Shown: positions 1 through 8,554 of the stretch, piece by piece
Layout of the letters: each line of letters starts with the position of its first letter
How positions within the stretch are numbered: the stretch's first letter is position 1
Assembly: GCF_006345815.1 (NCBI RefSeq)
Contig: NZ_VCIG01000004.1
Span: forward strand, 62,001 to 126,000
DNA from: Ochrobactrum sp. CGA5
GTDB taxonomy: Bacteria > Pseudomonadota > Alphaproteobacteria > Rhizobiales > Rhizobiaceae
Length of the DNA: 64,000 nt
Direction: 5' to 3'
Position numbers and translations under genes: made by a program
The notes under the pieces: model-generated
Databases searched by the model: none
The model's input: the letters and a program-made list of their open reading frames with translations, nothing else
What the model was told of the DNA's origin: nothing

Positions 1-2254
1 TCAGAACGCCGTTGCCGGAAAGGCCATGCAGATAGTCCATCGCGGCGCGCTGGCTTTCGATTGCAAACAGCATCGAGAAGAACTTGCCTTCGGTTTCGTC
101 ACGTTCATAGCCGAAAAGCGCGGAAGCAGAATGGTTCATCGAGCGGATGCGGCCTTCCGGGTCGATCAGGACCACACCGTCCGTTGCCGTGTCGAGAATG
201 GTCTTCAGTTCTTCGACATGATCCGCAAGCGCCTGCTTCTCGTCGTCCGTATTGATAGCGACCGGCATTTCAGCCGGGGCGGCAACAGTTTCAATGGGTG
301 CCGGTGCAGCAGCTACCGGCATCAGGCTCAACATGAGCGCGCGGCCGCCGCGCCAGGAAATAGCATTGAGATGCGCATCGACAGGTTCTTCGCTGCCGTT
401 GGCACGGCGCAGCACCATGCCCTGTCGCGTTTCGCCATCGTCGCTTTCACTGTTGAACAGCACGTCGACGCCACCTGCATCGCGAATGTCGTCGAGCGAT
501 TCATAGCCGGTGAGATCGAGCAGGGCCTGATTGACGTAATGAACCTTATCGCCGGAATGAATGATCACCGGAACAGGAAGATTGGCCAGCAGGGCGGTTT
601 CATCCGCATAGACCTTCCCGGATGTCGGAAGAGAGATCTCATCCGTAGGAACCTCGTCGATGAGCAGCGCTTTCGCGTCTGTGTTCTCGACCGGCTGCGG
701 GCTGTCGGCAACGGTTTCTTCCGATGGGGAAGCCATTTCGACTTCGGCGCGCGAACTGGCAAGCCCCTGCTTGCGCAGACGGTCGGCAATTTCGCGAAAT
801 GCATTGCGCTCGGTCTTGGTCAGCCCGCCTTCCGGGCGCTCTTCGCGCTCCCGTTCTTTTAGTATGCGCGCTTGATCCGCAGCCACTTTCTCCTGTGCGC
901 AGGCATTCAGCAAGCTTATGACCTTGTCGGATTCACGTCGGCCCGGTGTCGGCGCGATGTCCAGCGGCGGTTTGGGCAGCGTTGCTACAGGGCGATCGTC
1001 ATTGGCGACTTCTTCGCCCAGCGCCAGAACATCGTCGTCTTCGACAGGCGCTGCCGTTTCAACGGTTTCGGTGATAGGCTTGCGCGCCTGCGGAATGCCG
1101 CCTGCAAGCACTAGCCCGATCTCTTCCGGGTCCTTTTCAGCATCTGCGGGGCGTACGACGCCAAAGCCGCGAAAGCCGGTAAACTCCCGATCGCGGGAAT
1201 AGACGGGCAATGCGGCAAGCTCGACAGGCACGCGCAAATCCGTGCCCTCTACCGGCCACATCAAGCGTTTGCCCGACCATGTGTCCCGCTTGTCGAGCAG
1301 GGCCGCAATGCTGCCATCCGGGTCGAAGCCGAAAACATTGGCAACATCAGTGAAGCGGCGGCCGACAACATCGGCCGCATTCGGTCCTATCGTCGCGGCA
1401 AGGTCCGGGGATATTTCACTGATTGTTCCGTCCGGTCCCACTTTCCAGATAAAGCGCGCAGGCGGGGCGTCCTGATCGAACACAAAGCTGCGGGGCTTCG
1501 ACTGATCGGTGGAAGCATTTTCAGTGTTTTTACTTACAACAGGCTCAGGAAGCACCTCTTCCAGAATTTCTTCGGCTTTACCTTCCAGAGGAACGGGCGC
1601 TTCCACTGGGGCGACGGGAGCATCGCCGATAATGCAGAGAAGATGCATGGGCGGTATATCGGTCAGTCGCGCAATCGCGCCCGGTACGGAATGTTTTCCG
1701 GCGCGGATACGGCGCTTGACGATACGGTCGGTCGCGTCTGCGGCTTCGATGACAAGGTCTTCCAGCGTGGTTGAGGAAATGTCGAGCGCAGCAAAACGCG
1801 GGCTGGCGGCAATCACTCGGCTGTTGGCGTCAATCAGCGCAATATGCGTGCTGTCATCGCTCAAACCGGAAATGATGGCGTCAGCTTCTGCGTCTTTGCT
1901 ATCGACAGCCAGCAGTAGTCCAGACACGCCATCGGGAAGGGTAATTTGCGAAACGCTGAAACGGGTAAGATCGGAACGCAATCCGCCACCCAGGCGAACC
2001 GCAACGGTTCGGGTCTCGCCATCTGCATTGATGTTAGACGAAGCGATCTGTCGGCGTGTGGCTATGGGCAAATCAAGACCGCCGCCAATCATGTCTTCCA
2101 CACGATCGAAACCAAAAAGCTTCGCGCCGGGGCCGTTCACCCAAAGCACTTCCGAAAGGTCGTGCGCCAGCACGAGCAGCGCATTGCCCTTTGCAAAGCC
2201 TTCGCGGATAGAATCCAGCGCGGCAATATCGATGAAGGGGTATGATCCTGACAT
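1..2254 (-). CDS. pdhS: Multi-PAS sensor histidine kinase, PdhS-like (5' part only)
   Basis: The gene starts at an ATG (complement of 2252-2254) preceded by AAGGA and runs off the left edge after 751 codons, so the kinase core is outside the window. PAS-like segments lie near residues 15-65, 255-370, 555-600 and 680-750; the last contains the typical LIDPEGRI and ALFGYERDE segments. A long acidic, low-complexity linker covers about 370-550. No membrane segment is visible, so a cytosolic sensor is likely. The visible length plus a normal HisKA/HATPase core would give roughly 1,030 residues, about the size of Brucella PdhS, the old-pole kinase acting on DivK. The PdhS identity is inference from architecture and length; another multi-PAS kinase is possible. 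Confidence 0.65.
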   Translation of the reverse strand, partial: MSGSYPFIDIAALDSIREGFAKGNALLVLAHDLSEVLWVNGPGAKLFGFDRVEDMIGGGLDLPIATRRQIASSNINADGETRTVAVRLGGGLRSDLTRFSVSQITLPDGVSGLLLAVDSKDAEADAIISGLSDDSTHIALIDANSRVIAASPRFAALDISSTTLEDLVIEAADATDRIVKRRIRAGKHSVPGAIARLTDIPPMHLLCIIGDAPVAPVEAPVPLEGKAEEILEEVLPEPVVSKNTENASTDQSKPRSFVFDQDAPPARFIWKVGPDGTISEISPDLAATIGPNAADVVGRRFTDVANVFGFDPDGSIAALLDKRDTWSGKRLMWPVEGTDLRVPVELAALPVYSRDREFTGFRGFGVVRPADAEKDPEEIGLVLAGGIPQARKPITETVETAAPVEDDDVLALGEEVANDDRPVATLPKPPLDIAPTPGRRESDKVISLLNACAQEKVAADQARILKEREREERPEGGLTKTERNAFREIADRLRKQGLASSRAEVEMASPSEETVADSPQPVENTDAKALLIDEVPTDEISLPTSGKVYADETALLANLPVPVIIHSGDKVHYVNQALLDLTGYESLDDIRDAGGVDVLFNSESDDGETRQGMVLRRANGSEEPVDAHLNAISWRGGRALMLSLMPVAAAPAPIETVAAPAEMPVAINTDDEKQALADHVEELKTILDTATDGVVLIDPEGRIRSMNHSASALFGYERDETEGKFFSMLFAIESQRAAMDYLHGLSGNGVL

Positions 2255-2606
2255 ACCTGTCCTTACCTGTTCTTTCGACCGCCCGCAGTGCTTGTTAACA
2301 CCCTGTTAATAAGCCTCTTGGGGGCGCGGGTCCACATTGCCGTTGGGTATGGGCCGCATTTTCTGTTTCATTAGTTAATGCGGGAAAGGCAATTTTACCG
2401 GCTCGGACCAATATCCAGGTTGTGCACAGCTGATCGCCTATAATGGTTACCAGCATGTGACTGCTAACAGCGGGATTTGATATAGGTTCCCGCAATTGGG
2501 AATTTCTCACAAAAGAGAGCTATAATCACTTGCAATATGGATCGATTCTCCGTATGTGACCCCCTGTCGGCGATGCTAAGGCGTCACGCAGCCGACACAA
2601 AGGTAC
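2255..2606. other. Intergenic region between pdhS-like gene and tRNA-His
   Basis: There is no convincing coding sequence in these 350 bases. The region must hold the divergent promoters of the kinase gene and the tRNA. A TATAAT hexamer at 2521-2526 with a TTGGGA 19 bases upstream is a possible tRNA promoter, but the spacing is poor and the call is weak. Confidence 0.4.
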
Positions 2607-2683
2607 GCGGTCGTAGCTCAGTTGGTTAGAGCGCAGGATTGTGGCTCCTGAGGTCGTTGGTTCAACTCCAACCGACCGTACCA
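2607..2683 (+). tRNA. tRNA-His (anticodon GTG)
   Basis: A 77-base cloverleaf folds cleanly. The acceptor stem is 2607-2613 with 2674-2680 counted inward from the A73-CCA end, the D arm begins at 2616, the anticodon stem CAGGA/TCCTG encloses GTG at 2641-2643, and the T arm is GTTGG-TTCAACT-CCAAC. CCA is encoded at 2681-2683. The discriminator base is A73, and the usual extra G-1 paired to C73 of histidine tRNAs is not encoded in normal form. This is a known feature of many alphaproteobacteria and supports the taxonomic call. Confidence 0.97.
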
Positions 2684-2891
2684 TTGTCCCTTATATAATT
2701 GTTGCGGTTTTAGATCAGCGATAAGCCCTCTGGCTCGCTGTTTTTGACAGGTTTATATAAAACAACAGTTTAACGCGAACTGCCGGAATGCGATCAGCGT
2801 TTGATGGTTTAATTGGAACCAATAGCCTGTCCTGCCATTAGGTCTATAGCGGCAAGTTTGATGTCGCCGAAACCAACGGAGGAATTGATCC

Positions 2892-3104
2892 ATGAAACAG
2901 GTCAACCCGACTGAGGCAAGGCAAGGGCGCGAAGGTAAGCCCGTTCTCATGGTGTTGCTAGTTAGTATTGCGGCGGCTCTCGCCGTCTGGGTGCTGGTCG
3001 AAATCTACGGCGCCGTCATTTCTCCAGAAGAAAATACTCCCGATGGCGAGAATTCCTTGCCAGCCGCCACAACGGAAGCAGTGCCTCCAGCTTCGGCGCA
3101 ATGA
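2892..3104 (+). CDS. Small single-pass membrane protein, unknown function
   Basis: A 70-residue protein starts at an ATG with a strong GGAGG site eight bases upstream. The N-terminal 16 residues are polar and basic, residues 17-43 form one hydrophobic helix (VLMVLLVSIAAALAVWVLVE), and the tail is acidic and Pro/Ala-rich. This predicts an inner-membrane anchor with the C-terminus probably in the periplasm. I do not recognise a family. The 3' third overlaps the tail of the convergent DUF982 gene. The ribosome site and clean membrane topology argue that the gene is real. Confidence 0.65.
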   Translation: MKQVNPTEARQGREGKPVLMVLLVSIAAALAVWVLVEIYGAVISPEENTPDGENSLPAATTEAVPPASAQ

Positions 3105-3436
3105 TCCACCTCAATGATATCTTGTCGATAAAGGGAAAAGGGGCGCGCGAGGTAAGCAGGCCCGGCCTGCTGGGGTGTCGTGAGCATAGGTCGACGCTCC
3201 TCGGCGCAAACCAATATACCCGCAGCCCTAGCTGCATCGACGAATATTCGGCGCGCCTTTGCCGTCAGCGCTGCATTTCCATCCCAACTCATCAGGCAGG
3301 CCATGATGAGCTTATCACGATGCTCTGGTCGGAATATTATCCAGTGGCGCAAGAAAAATTGTTCGGCATCGGATGTCTGTCGGATGCTGTAAAAGGTGTC
3401 GTAAATATAAACCGCAATTGGGTTGACCCATTTCAT
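3005..3436 (-). CDS. DUF982 family protein with unusual C-terminal extension
   Basis: Residues about 10-75 carry the DUF982 pattern common in Rhizobiales: a W near residue 32, then ACLMSWDGNAALTAKARR and a closing IFVDAARAAGILV. Members are usually about 80-100 residues, but this frame runs to 143. The extra tail is low in recognisable structure and lies antisense to the end of the neighbouring small membrane protein gene, so it may be read-through after loss of an earlier stop or a small frameshift. The start region has no strong ribosome site. The function of DUF982 is not known. Confidence 0.55.
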   Translation of the reverse strand: MKWVNPIAVYIYDTFYSIRQTSDAEQFFLRHWIIFRPEHRDKLIMACLMSWDGNAALTAKARRIFVDAARAAGILVCAEERRPMLTTPQQAGPAYLARPFSLYRQDIIEVDHCAEAGGTASVVAAGKEFSPSGVFSSGEMTAP

Positions 3437-3641
3437 ATTATTACTTCTTGATCATATCTAATTTAATTTTAAATATACACATTTCCAAATTAAACTCAAT
3501 CGATCTTGCGTATTTGTTGTTAATATAACGGGGGAAGTATTTCAAGTATTAGAATAATATTTTGATGTTTGATCTGGCGTCTGGACCATTGTTGAGGGTC
3601 GCCGCTTTCGGAACCAAACTGCTTGGTTTCCGTTATTGGAC

Positions 3642-4145
3642 ATGGAACAATTCTGGGGTGAATTTACACACGACAATGTAATCAGTTTACCGGTGGTTCT
3701 GGCGCGAATGCTGCTTGCAACACTGCTTGGCTTTATCATCGGTCTAGAGCGGGAATGGCGCAGGCGACCGGCAGGGCTGAAGACTCATATGCTGGTCTGT
3801 CTCGCCTCGGCTACCTTTACGATTGTCTCGCTGGAACTGGTCAACGTGCCGGTATTCAACGATCAAAATATACGGATGGACCCTTCGCGACTCGTGGAGG
3901 CGATTACAAGTGGCGTCGCGTTTCTGGCGGCGGGGTTCATCATTTTCGCACGCGGGAAAATAACCGGCATCACAACCGGCGCAGGTATGTGGCTCGCGGC
4001 ATCGGTGGGTCTCGCCAGTGGGCTGGGCCTTTGGCATATTGCGGTCCTCGCCACGTTCATCGCAGTCATGGTTCTGATCGTGGTGGGCAGGATGGAAAAC
4101 TCGGTTGGCCCAGACAACAGCAAGGTAGAGGATCAAGCCTCATGA
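3642..4145 (+). CDS. mgtC: MgtC/SapB family membrane protein
   Basis: This 167-residue inner-membrane protein has the N-terminal MgtC domain. It shows the LGFIIGLEREWRRRPAGLKTH signature around residues 29-48, including the conserved Arg/Glu of the family, followed by three to four further membrane helices. MgtC proteins are linked to growth in low magnesium and to survival inside macrophages; in Salmonella MgtC inhibits the F1Fo ATPase. The protein lacks the extra C-terminal ACT-like domain of longer members. The start is uncertain: ATG at 3642 is used, and a TTG two codons upstream is also possible; neither has a clear ribosome site. It converges on the YdcH-like gene with a shared hairpin between them. 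Confidence 0.85.
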   Translation: MEQFWGEFTHDNVISLPVVLARMLLATLLGFIIGLEREWRRRPAGLKTHMLVCLASATFTIVSLELVNVPVFNDQNIRMDPSRLVEAITSGVAFLAAGFIIFARGKITGITTGAGMWLAASVGLASGLGLWHIAVLATFIAVMVLIVVGRMENSVGPDNSKVEDQAS

Positions 4146-4179
4146 GCTGTTGTCTGGCCTGTGACACTGTCACAACAGC
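4146..4179. terminator. Hairpin between convergent mgtC and ydcH-like genes
   Basis: GCTGTTGT (4146-4153) pairs with ACAACAGC (4172-4179), with an alternative inner stem GTGAC/GTCAC. It lies exactly between two convergent stop codons, so a bidirectional terminator is likely, although there is no long T run. Confidence 0.45.
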
Positions 4180-4182
4180 ACA

Positions 4183-4422
4183 TCAGGCTTTGGCAAGCGC
4201 CTCAGCAATGCCGTCCTTCAAAGTGAGGCGCTGCTTGCGCAGGTTCGTTTCTTCTTCCTGGCTCACCGGGGCAATCTTCGTCTCAGCGCGGTGGATGCGA
4301 TCATTGATGGAATCATATTCTTCCAGAATGCGAGCAAAATGGGCATCCTTTGCTTTCAGGGCATGAATCGCGTCGAGCTGGCCGGGAAACTCTTCTCCAA
4401 GTGTGTGGGGGGTGTTCGACAT
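4183..4422 (-). CDS. YdcH-like (DUF465) small coiled-coil protein
   Basis: A 79-residue protein starts at the ATG complementing 4420-4422, seven bases after an AAGGAG site. An upstream in-frame start has no such site. It is highly charged and alpha-helical, with the DUF465 pattern: a Leu-rich helix around FARILEEYDSINDRIHRAE (residues 29-47), a Glu-Glu-rich turn and a basic LRKQRLTLKDGI helix. DUF465/YdcH proteins are widespread small cytosolic proteins of unknown role. The gene stands alone. Confidence 0.8.
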   Translation of the reverse strand: MSNTPHTLGEEFPGQLDAIHALKAKDAHFARILEEYDSINDRIHRAETKIAPVSQEEETNLRKQRLTLKDGIAEALAKA

Positions 4423-4614
4423 TCTGCAACTCCTTTTGTTGGTTAAAAGGAGCTTCGCAAGTCGGTGAGTGGACGGCATTGATCGCAATCAAGATTGATT
4501 GAAATGAGCATGTCGAAACTGCATGGCTTGCATGCAAATGCCTATCTTCTAAATTGTCGGAACGCTCCCCATCTCATGGCTACGGACCACATTGTGTCCG
4601 TGATGGAGAGAAAG

Positions 4615-4773
4615 ATGTTTACCCGCTTCAATAATCGTTTCGGTCGTGCATTCGCGCAATTCGGTAGCGCTGTTCGTGCGTCTGCTGCTGTGCGTGCTGG
4701 TCGGAAGCCGACTGCTCAGGACCTTGAGACGCTTGGTATTGACGTCGATCAGTTTCGTCGCATTCAGGGTTGA
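4615..4773 (+). CDS. Small basic protein, DUF1127-like tail
   Basis: A 52-residue protein is called from the ATG at 4615, preceded by GGAGAGAAAG. The frame is open further upstream to 4495, but nothing there looks like a better start. The N-terminal half is basic and Ala/Arg/Phe-rich; the C-terminal half (TAQDLETLGIDVDQFRRI) resembles the Leu-x-x-Leu-Gly-Ile hook of DUF1127/YjiS proteins, which in some bacteria bind RNA or affect phosphate and carbon metabolism. The match is partial, so function is open. A strong terminator follows about 30 bases after the stop. Confidence 0.6.
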   Translation: MFTRFNNRFGRAFAQFGSAVRASAAVRAGRKPTAQDLETLGIDVDQFRRIQG

Positions 4774-4803
4774 GCAGTTAAGTAAGTGTATGTGTATCTG
4801 AGT

Positions 4804-4833
4804 AAAAAGCCCCGGATTTCCGGGGCTTTTTTT
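4804..4833. terminator. Bidirectional rho-independent terminator
   Basis: AGCCCCGG (4808-4815) and CCGGGGCT (4820-4827) form an 8-bp stem with a four-base loop, flanked by A5 and T7. It serves the DUF1127-like gene and, on the other strand, overlaps the tctA stop codon. Confidence 0.9.
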
Positions 4834-6376
4834 AGTCTTCGTCCGTCGCCATTTGGCTTAGCAGCTCGCCCTTGCCCCGCTGGCGCATGATCATGGGCAC
4901 GACGACTGCGGCGATCGCCAGCGCGATAAGCACAATCGATACCCAGGAATGTACCAGAGCCATCGGGTTGCCTTGGCTGATCTGCAATGCTTGACGCAAG
5001 CTTTTTTCGGCCATTGGTCCGAGGATCAGGCCGACGACAACCGGTGCGATGGGATACGAGAAGCGCCGCAGCACATAGCCCAGCATACCGAATGCCAGAA
5101 GCAGGCCGAGTTCAAATGAAACCGGCAGGCCGAACAGCATGGAGGTGGAAGCATTCGCGCCGATTGTTCCAAGCGTTGCGAAAACCAGAATACCTGCATA
5201 AAGCCAGTGGCGCGGAATGGTAAGCATCTTTACCCACAGGCCGATCAGCGGCAGGTTGAGAACCAGCAACATCAGGTTGGCGACGAGAAGGCTCGCCACC
5301 AGACCCCAAACCAGCGTGGCGTTGGTCACGAACAGGAGAGGACCGGGCTGCAGGCCGAACTGCTGGAAACCGGCGAGCATGATTGCAGCCGTCGCCGTAG
5401 TTGGCAGGCCGAGTGTCAGAAGCGGGACAAGAGTTCCAGCGGCGGAAGCATTGTTGGCCGCTTCTGGTCCGGCAACGCCCTCTATGGCACCCTTGCCGAA
5501 TTCTTCCGGATGTTTCGAGAACTGCCGTTCCGCCGAATAGGACAGGAAGCTCGACACATCAGCGCCGCCCGCTGGCATGGCTCCGATTGGAAAACCGATG
5601 GCAGTGCCACGCAGCCACGGCATCCACGAGCGTTTCCAGTCGTTTCTGGTCATCCAGACGGAACCCTTGACGGCAATGACTTCATCTTCTGGCCGAAGCT
5701 TTTTCGACACGACCGCAAGGGTTTCACCGATGGCGAACAGCGCGACCGCAAGTGTCGTGACATTGATGCCGTCCAGCAGGTTCGGGGTCCCCATGACGAG
5801 ACGGGCCTGACCGGTCAGCTGGTCGATGCCGATCAGGCCGAGGGCCAATCCGATGAAGAGGGATGTCAGGCCGCGTAGCGTGGAATCACCGAATGCGGCC
5901 GAGACCGTCATGAAAGCCAGAAGCATAAGCGCGAAATATTCGGAAGGCCCAAAGGACAAGGCGAACTTGACGACCCATGGTGCGACGAAGGCAAGCGCCA
6001 GAGTGGCAATCAGACCCGCAACGAACGAGCCGATGGCCGCTGTTGCCAGCGCGGGTCCGCCGCGTCCGGCCCGGGCCATCTTGTTGCCTTCCAACGCCGT
6101 GACGATAGAGGCGCTTTCTCCCGGCGTATTCAGCAGGATCGATGTGGTCGAGCCGCCATACATGCCGCCGTAATAAATGCCGGCGAACATGATGAGTGAG
6201 CCGGAAGGGTCCAGCTTGTAGGTAACGGGCAGAAGGAGCGCGACGGTGAGCGCCGGACCAATACCGGGTAATACGCCGACGGCTGTGCCGAGCGTAACGC
6301 CGATCAGCGCATAAAGAAGGTTCGATGGTTCAAGCGCCACCAGAAGTCCGTTGGCGAGAAGTGCAACAGTATCCAT
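4832..6376 (-). CDS. tctA: Tripartite tricarboxylate transporter, large membrane subunit TctA
   Basis: This 514-residue protein has about twelve membrane helices and the TctA signatures [12 protein letters not shown] (residues 30-41) and [20 protein letters not shown] (about 69-88). It is the ion-coupled channel subunit of a TctABC importer in the inner membrane, working with a periplasmic TctC receptor; characterised examples carry citrate or other carboxylates. It is the last gene of a tctC-tctB-tctA operon, 15 bases after tctB, with GGAG upstream of the start. No two-component system of the TctDE type is adjacent, so substrate and control are not evident. Confidence 0.93.
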   Translation of the reverse strand: MDTVALLANGLLVALEPSNLLYALIGVTLGTAVGVLPGIGPALTVALLLPVTYKLDPSGSLIMFAGIYYGGMYGGSTTSILLNTPGESASIVTALEGNKMARAGRGGPALATAAIGSFVAGLIATLALAFVAPWVVKFALSFGPSEYFALMLLAFMTVSAAFGDSTLRGLTSLFIGLALGLIGIDQLTGQARLVMGTPNLLDGINVTTLAVALFAIGETLAVVSKKLRPEDEVIAVKGSVWMTRNDWKRSWMPWLRGTAIGFPIGAMPAGGADVSSFLSYSAERQFSKHPEEFGKGAIEGVAGPEAANNASAAGTLVPLLTLGLPTTATAAIMLAGFQQFGLQPGPLLFVTNATLVWGLVASLLVANLMLLVLNLPLIGLWVKMLTIPRHWLYAGILVFATLGTIGANASTSMLFGLPVSFELGLLLAFGMLGYVLRRFSYPIAPVVVGLILGPMAEKSLRQALQISQGNPMALVHSWVSIVLIALAIAAVVVPMIMRQRGKGELLSQMATDED

Positions 6377-6391
6377 GAAAGCGCTCCGTCG

Positions 6392-6889
6392 CTAAACGAA
6401 TTGTTCGAGCCAGCCGGACGGCAGCGATAGCTGCAGGCCGCGCGCAAAGATGAACCAGATCACGAAGGCGAAGACGATGCCGACGGGTACACTGATCCAG
6501 AATTTGCGATAGCCGAAGCCACGTGCGGTTGCTGCGAAAAGCAGGCCGGTGGACAAGGAAAAACCGACGGTCTTCATCGTCAGCATCTGGATGGCCAGAC
6601 CGCCGATGATCCAGGCCATAGGGGCAATTTCCTGATGCTCTCGCTCGGGAAAATCACCGCGAAGCGCCTCGAATACGGTCCAGACAGCAAGGCCGAACAA
6701 TCCGCCTGCAATGACATAAGGAACGGTTTTCGGGCCGACCGGCGAATAGCTGGTCACGTCGTTGCCGTAGGTTGTCGACCAGGCAATGGCGATGGCGACT
6801 GCAGCAAGAACGAGGGCGATGATAAGAGCGGCGAAATCGGGCGCCGCCCTTTCGGGGCGGCGTTCTTCCTGCGGTTCTGATCCTGTCAT
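6392..6889 (-). CDS. tctB: Tripartite tricarboxylate transporter, small membrane subunit TctB
   Basis: A 165-residue membrane protein with a charged cytoplasmic N-terminus (about 18 residues, Glu/Arg-rich) and four to five hydrophobic helices, ending in an amphipathic tail. The size and position between tctC and tctA identify it as the small permease. TctB sequences are poorly conserved, so the call leans on context. Its start overlaps the tctC stop by four bases, which implies translational coupling. Confidence 0.88.
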   Translation of the reverse strand: MTGSEPQEERRPERAAPDFAALIIALVLAAVAIAIAWSTTYGNDVTSYSPVGPKTVPYVIAGGLFGLAVWTVFEALRGDFPEREHQEIAPMAWIIGGLAIQMLTMKTVGFSLSTGLLFAATARGFGYRKFWISVPVGIVFAFVIWFIFARGLQLSLPSGWLEQFV

Positions 6890-7836
6890 TTGACGAGGCC
6901 GATTTCCTTGAGGATTGTCTCAGTCGCAGCGATGTCCTTGGCGAGTTGCTCCTTGAACGCCGGACCTGCGAGATAGGTATTCGCCCAGCCCTTGTCTTTC
7001 AGAGCCTTCTGCCAGGCTTCGGACTTCACCATCTTCTCGATATCGGCATTGATTGCAGCTTCCTGTTCGGCTGTAATGCCAGGAGCCGCACCGACCATGC
7101 GCCAGTTCTGGATCGAAACGTCCATACCGCTTTCCTTGAAGGTCGGTGCATCAATGCCTTCAACGCGCTCGTCGCTTGAAAAGCCGATGACACGCAGCGT
7201 ACCGGCCTTGATCTGGGCTTCAAATTCGCCGTAGCCGGAAATGCCGACGGTCACCTGATTCCCGAGAATGGCCGCCAGTGCTTCACCGCCGCCAGAGAAG
7301 GCAATGTAATTGACCTTGGTCGGGTCAACACCTGCCGCCTTGGCAAAAAGGCCAGCGGTGATGTGATCAGTGCCACCAGCCGAACCGCCGCCCCACGACA
7401 CGGAGCCCGGATCAGCCTTCAGTTTTGCGGCAAGATCGCCAAGATTCTGAATGTCGGAAGACGCGGGTACGACAATGGCTTCGTATTCACCGGTGAGGCG
7501 TGCAATCGGCGTGATGGCGTCGAGTGTGACAGGTGATTTGTTGGTCAGGATAGCGCCGACCATGACATAACCGCCGACGATGAGTTGGCTTGGGTCGCCC
7601 TTGTTCTGGTTCACAAACTGCGCGAGGCCGATGGTGCCGCCAGCTCCGGGGACGTTGATGACCTGCACACTGCCGGAAATCTTTTCGTCCTGAAGCACGC
7701 TCTGCATCGTGCGCGCCGTCTGGTCCCAGCCGCCGCCCGGAGCAGCAGGCGCCAGCACCTTGTAATCTTCTGCGGAAGCAGAGCCTGCCATAGCCAACGC
7801 CGCTACCGACGTCAGGGCCAGAATAAATCTACGCAT
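6886..7836 (-). CDS. tctC: Tripartite tricarboxylate transporter, periplasmic receptor TctC
   Basis: A 316-residue solute receptor of the Bug/TctC family. The start is the ATG at 7836, preceded by GGGAGGACAT; a longer frame upstream has no ribosome site. Residues 1-22 are a Sec signal peptide ending ASA. Family segments follow: APAAPGGGWDQTARTMQ (about 31-47), PGAGGTIGLAQFV and the SWGGGSAGGTDHI loop. It delivers a carboxylate substrate to TctAB. As first gene of the operon it is probably the most abundant product. Confidence 0.93.
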   Translation of the reverse strand: MRRFILALTSVAALAMAGSASAEDYKVLAPAAPGGGWDQTARTMQSVLQDEKISGSVQVINVPGAGGTIGLAQFVNQNKGDPSQLIVGGYVMVGAILTNKSPVTLDAITPIARLTGEYEAIVVPASSDIQNLGDLAAKLKADPGSVSWGGGSAGGTDHITAGLFAKAAGVDPTKVNYIAFSGGGEALAAILGNQVTVGISGYGEFEAQIKAGTLRVIGFSSDERVEGIDAPTFKESGMDVSIQNWRMVGAAPGITAEQEAAINADIEKMVKSEAWQKALKDKGWANTYLAGPAFKEQLAKDIAATETILKEIGLVK

Positions 7837-8067
7837 ATGTCCTCCCAGATAGCATATATGCCGCCTTCCGGCGGACCTCCCCAAAGTCCCGCTCCTCTAG
7901 CGGGAATGAACTACATGGAGATTAGCGAAAACAAAATCAATAGGCCAGATCATGCGACTATAGTTTGGCCGCAATTTCATCTTTGGGCTTTCGAATCGCT
8001 CGAAATTGCAGGCCTAAGCAGAGCGTAAGACGCTTGACGGTGGCGCTGCGCGGACGTAATAGTGTAA

Positions 8068-8275
8068 CGACGGTTCCCCGACCGAGAGTGAAGGGGATTA
8101 ATAGGGAACACGGTGAGGACGACCCGAAAAGGGGCCAAGACCGTGGCTGCCCCCGCAACTGTAAGCGGATTGCCGTTCATCCTCGTGACGTTCAAAGCGT
8201 CATGCCACTGTGCCGGAGAAGCGCGGGAAGGCAGATGAACAGCAGACATTCGTGAGCCAGGAGACCTGCCGTCTA
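8068..8275 (+). ncRNA. Cobalamin riboswitch
   Basis: All the hallmark boxes of the AdoCbl riboswitch appear in order: GGGAACACGGTG (about 8101-8112), the CCCCCGCAACTGTAAGCGG block (about 8150-8170), the CCACTG and CGGGAAGGC elements near 8206-8232, and the B12 box AGCCAGGAGACCTGCC at 8255-8270. It sits about 280 bases upstream of a BtuF-like receptor gene on the same strand. Cobalamin binding is expected to lower expression of the importer. The mechanism (terminator or ribosome-site masking) cannot be read by eye from the leader. Confidence 0.95.
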
Positions 8276-8554
8276 GTGTTGTCCATTGTCACGGGCGGGG
8301 ATGCCCGGAGCAGGAGCCGGTTATGACAGATTCCCGCGTCGCAAGACGCATTCTCCCATCGTCATCTTATGATTTTGACATGTCCCCGGATATGCCTGCC
8401 CGTTTCTGGTGTCGGATTTTCCTCACTGTCTGACAGGGCTTGTTTCACGGTTGGGCGGTTGAGTTTGACCGCTTCTTCCGTTTCTTCTCACGCATTTCGA
8501 GCGCAAAACGGGTTCTCGCCTTTGCTGGAAGCGCTCATTACATCGGGGAAATCC

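Noticed and set aside
26-862. Long plus-strand frame of about 278 codons
   Set aside because: It is antisense to the PdhS-like kinase, which has PAS motifs and a ribosome site. The plus frame shows no recognisable domain and is an effect of high GC content.
3101-3451. Plus-strand frame of 116 codons opposite DUF982
   Set aside because: The minus strand carries the DUF982 pattern. The plus frame overlaps the small membrane protein's stop and has no ribosome site.
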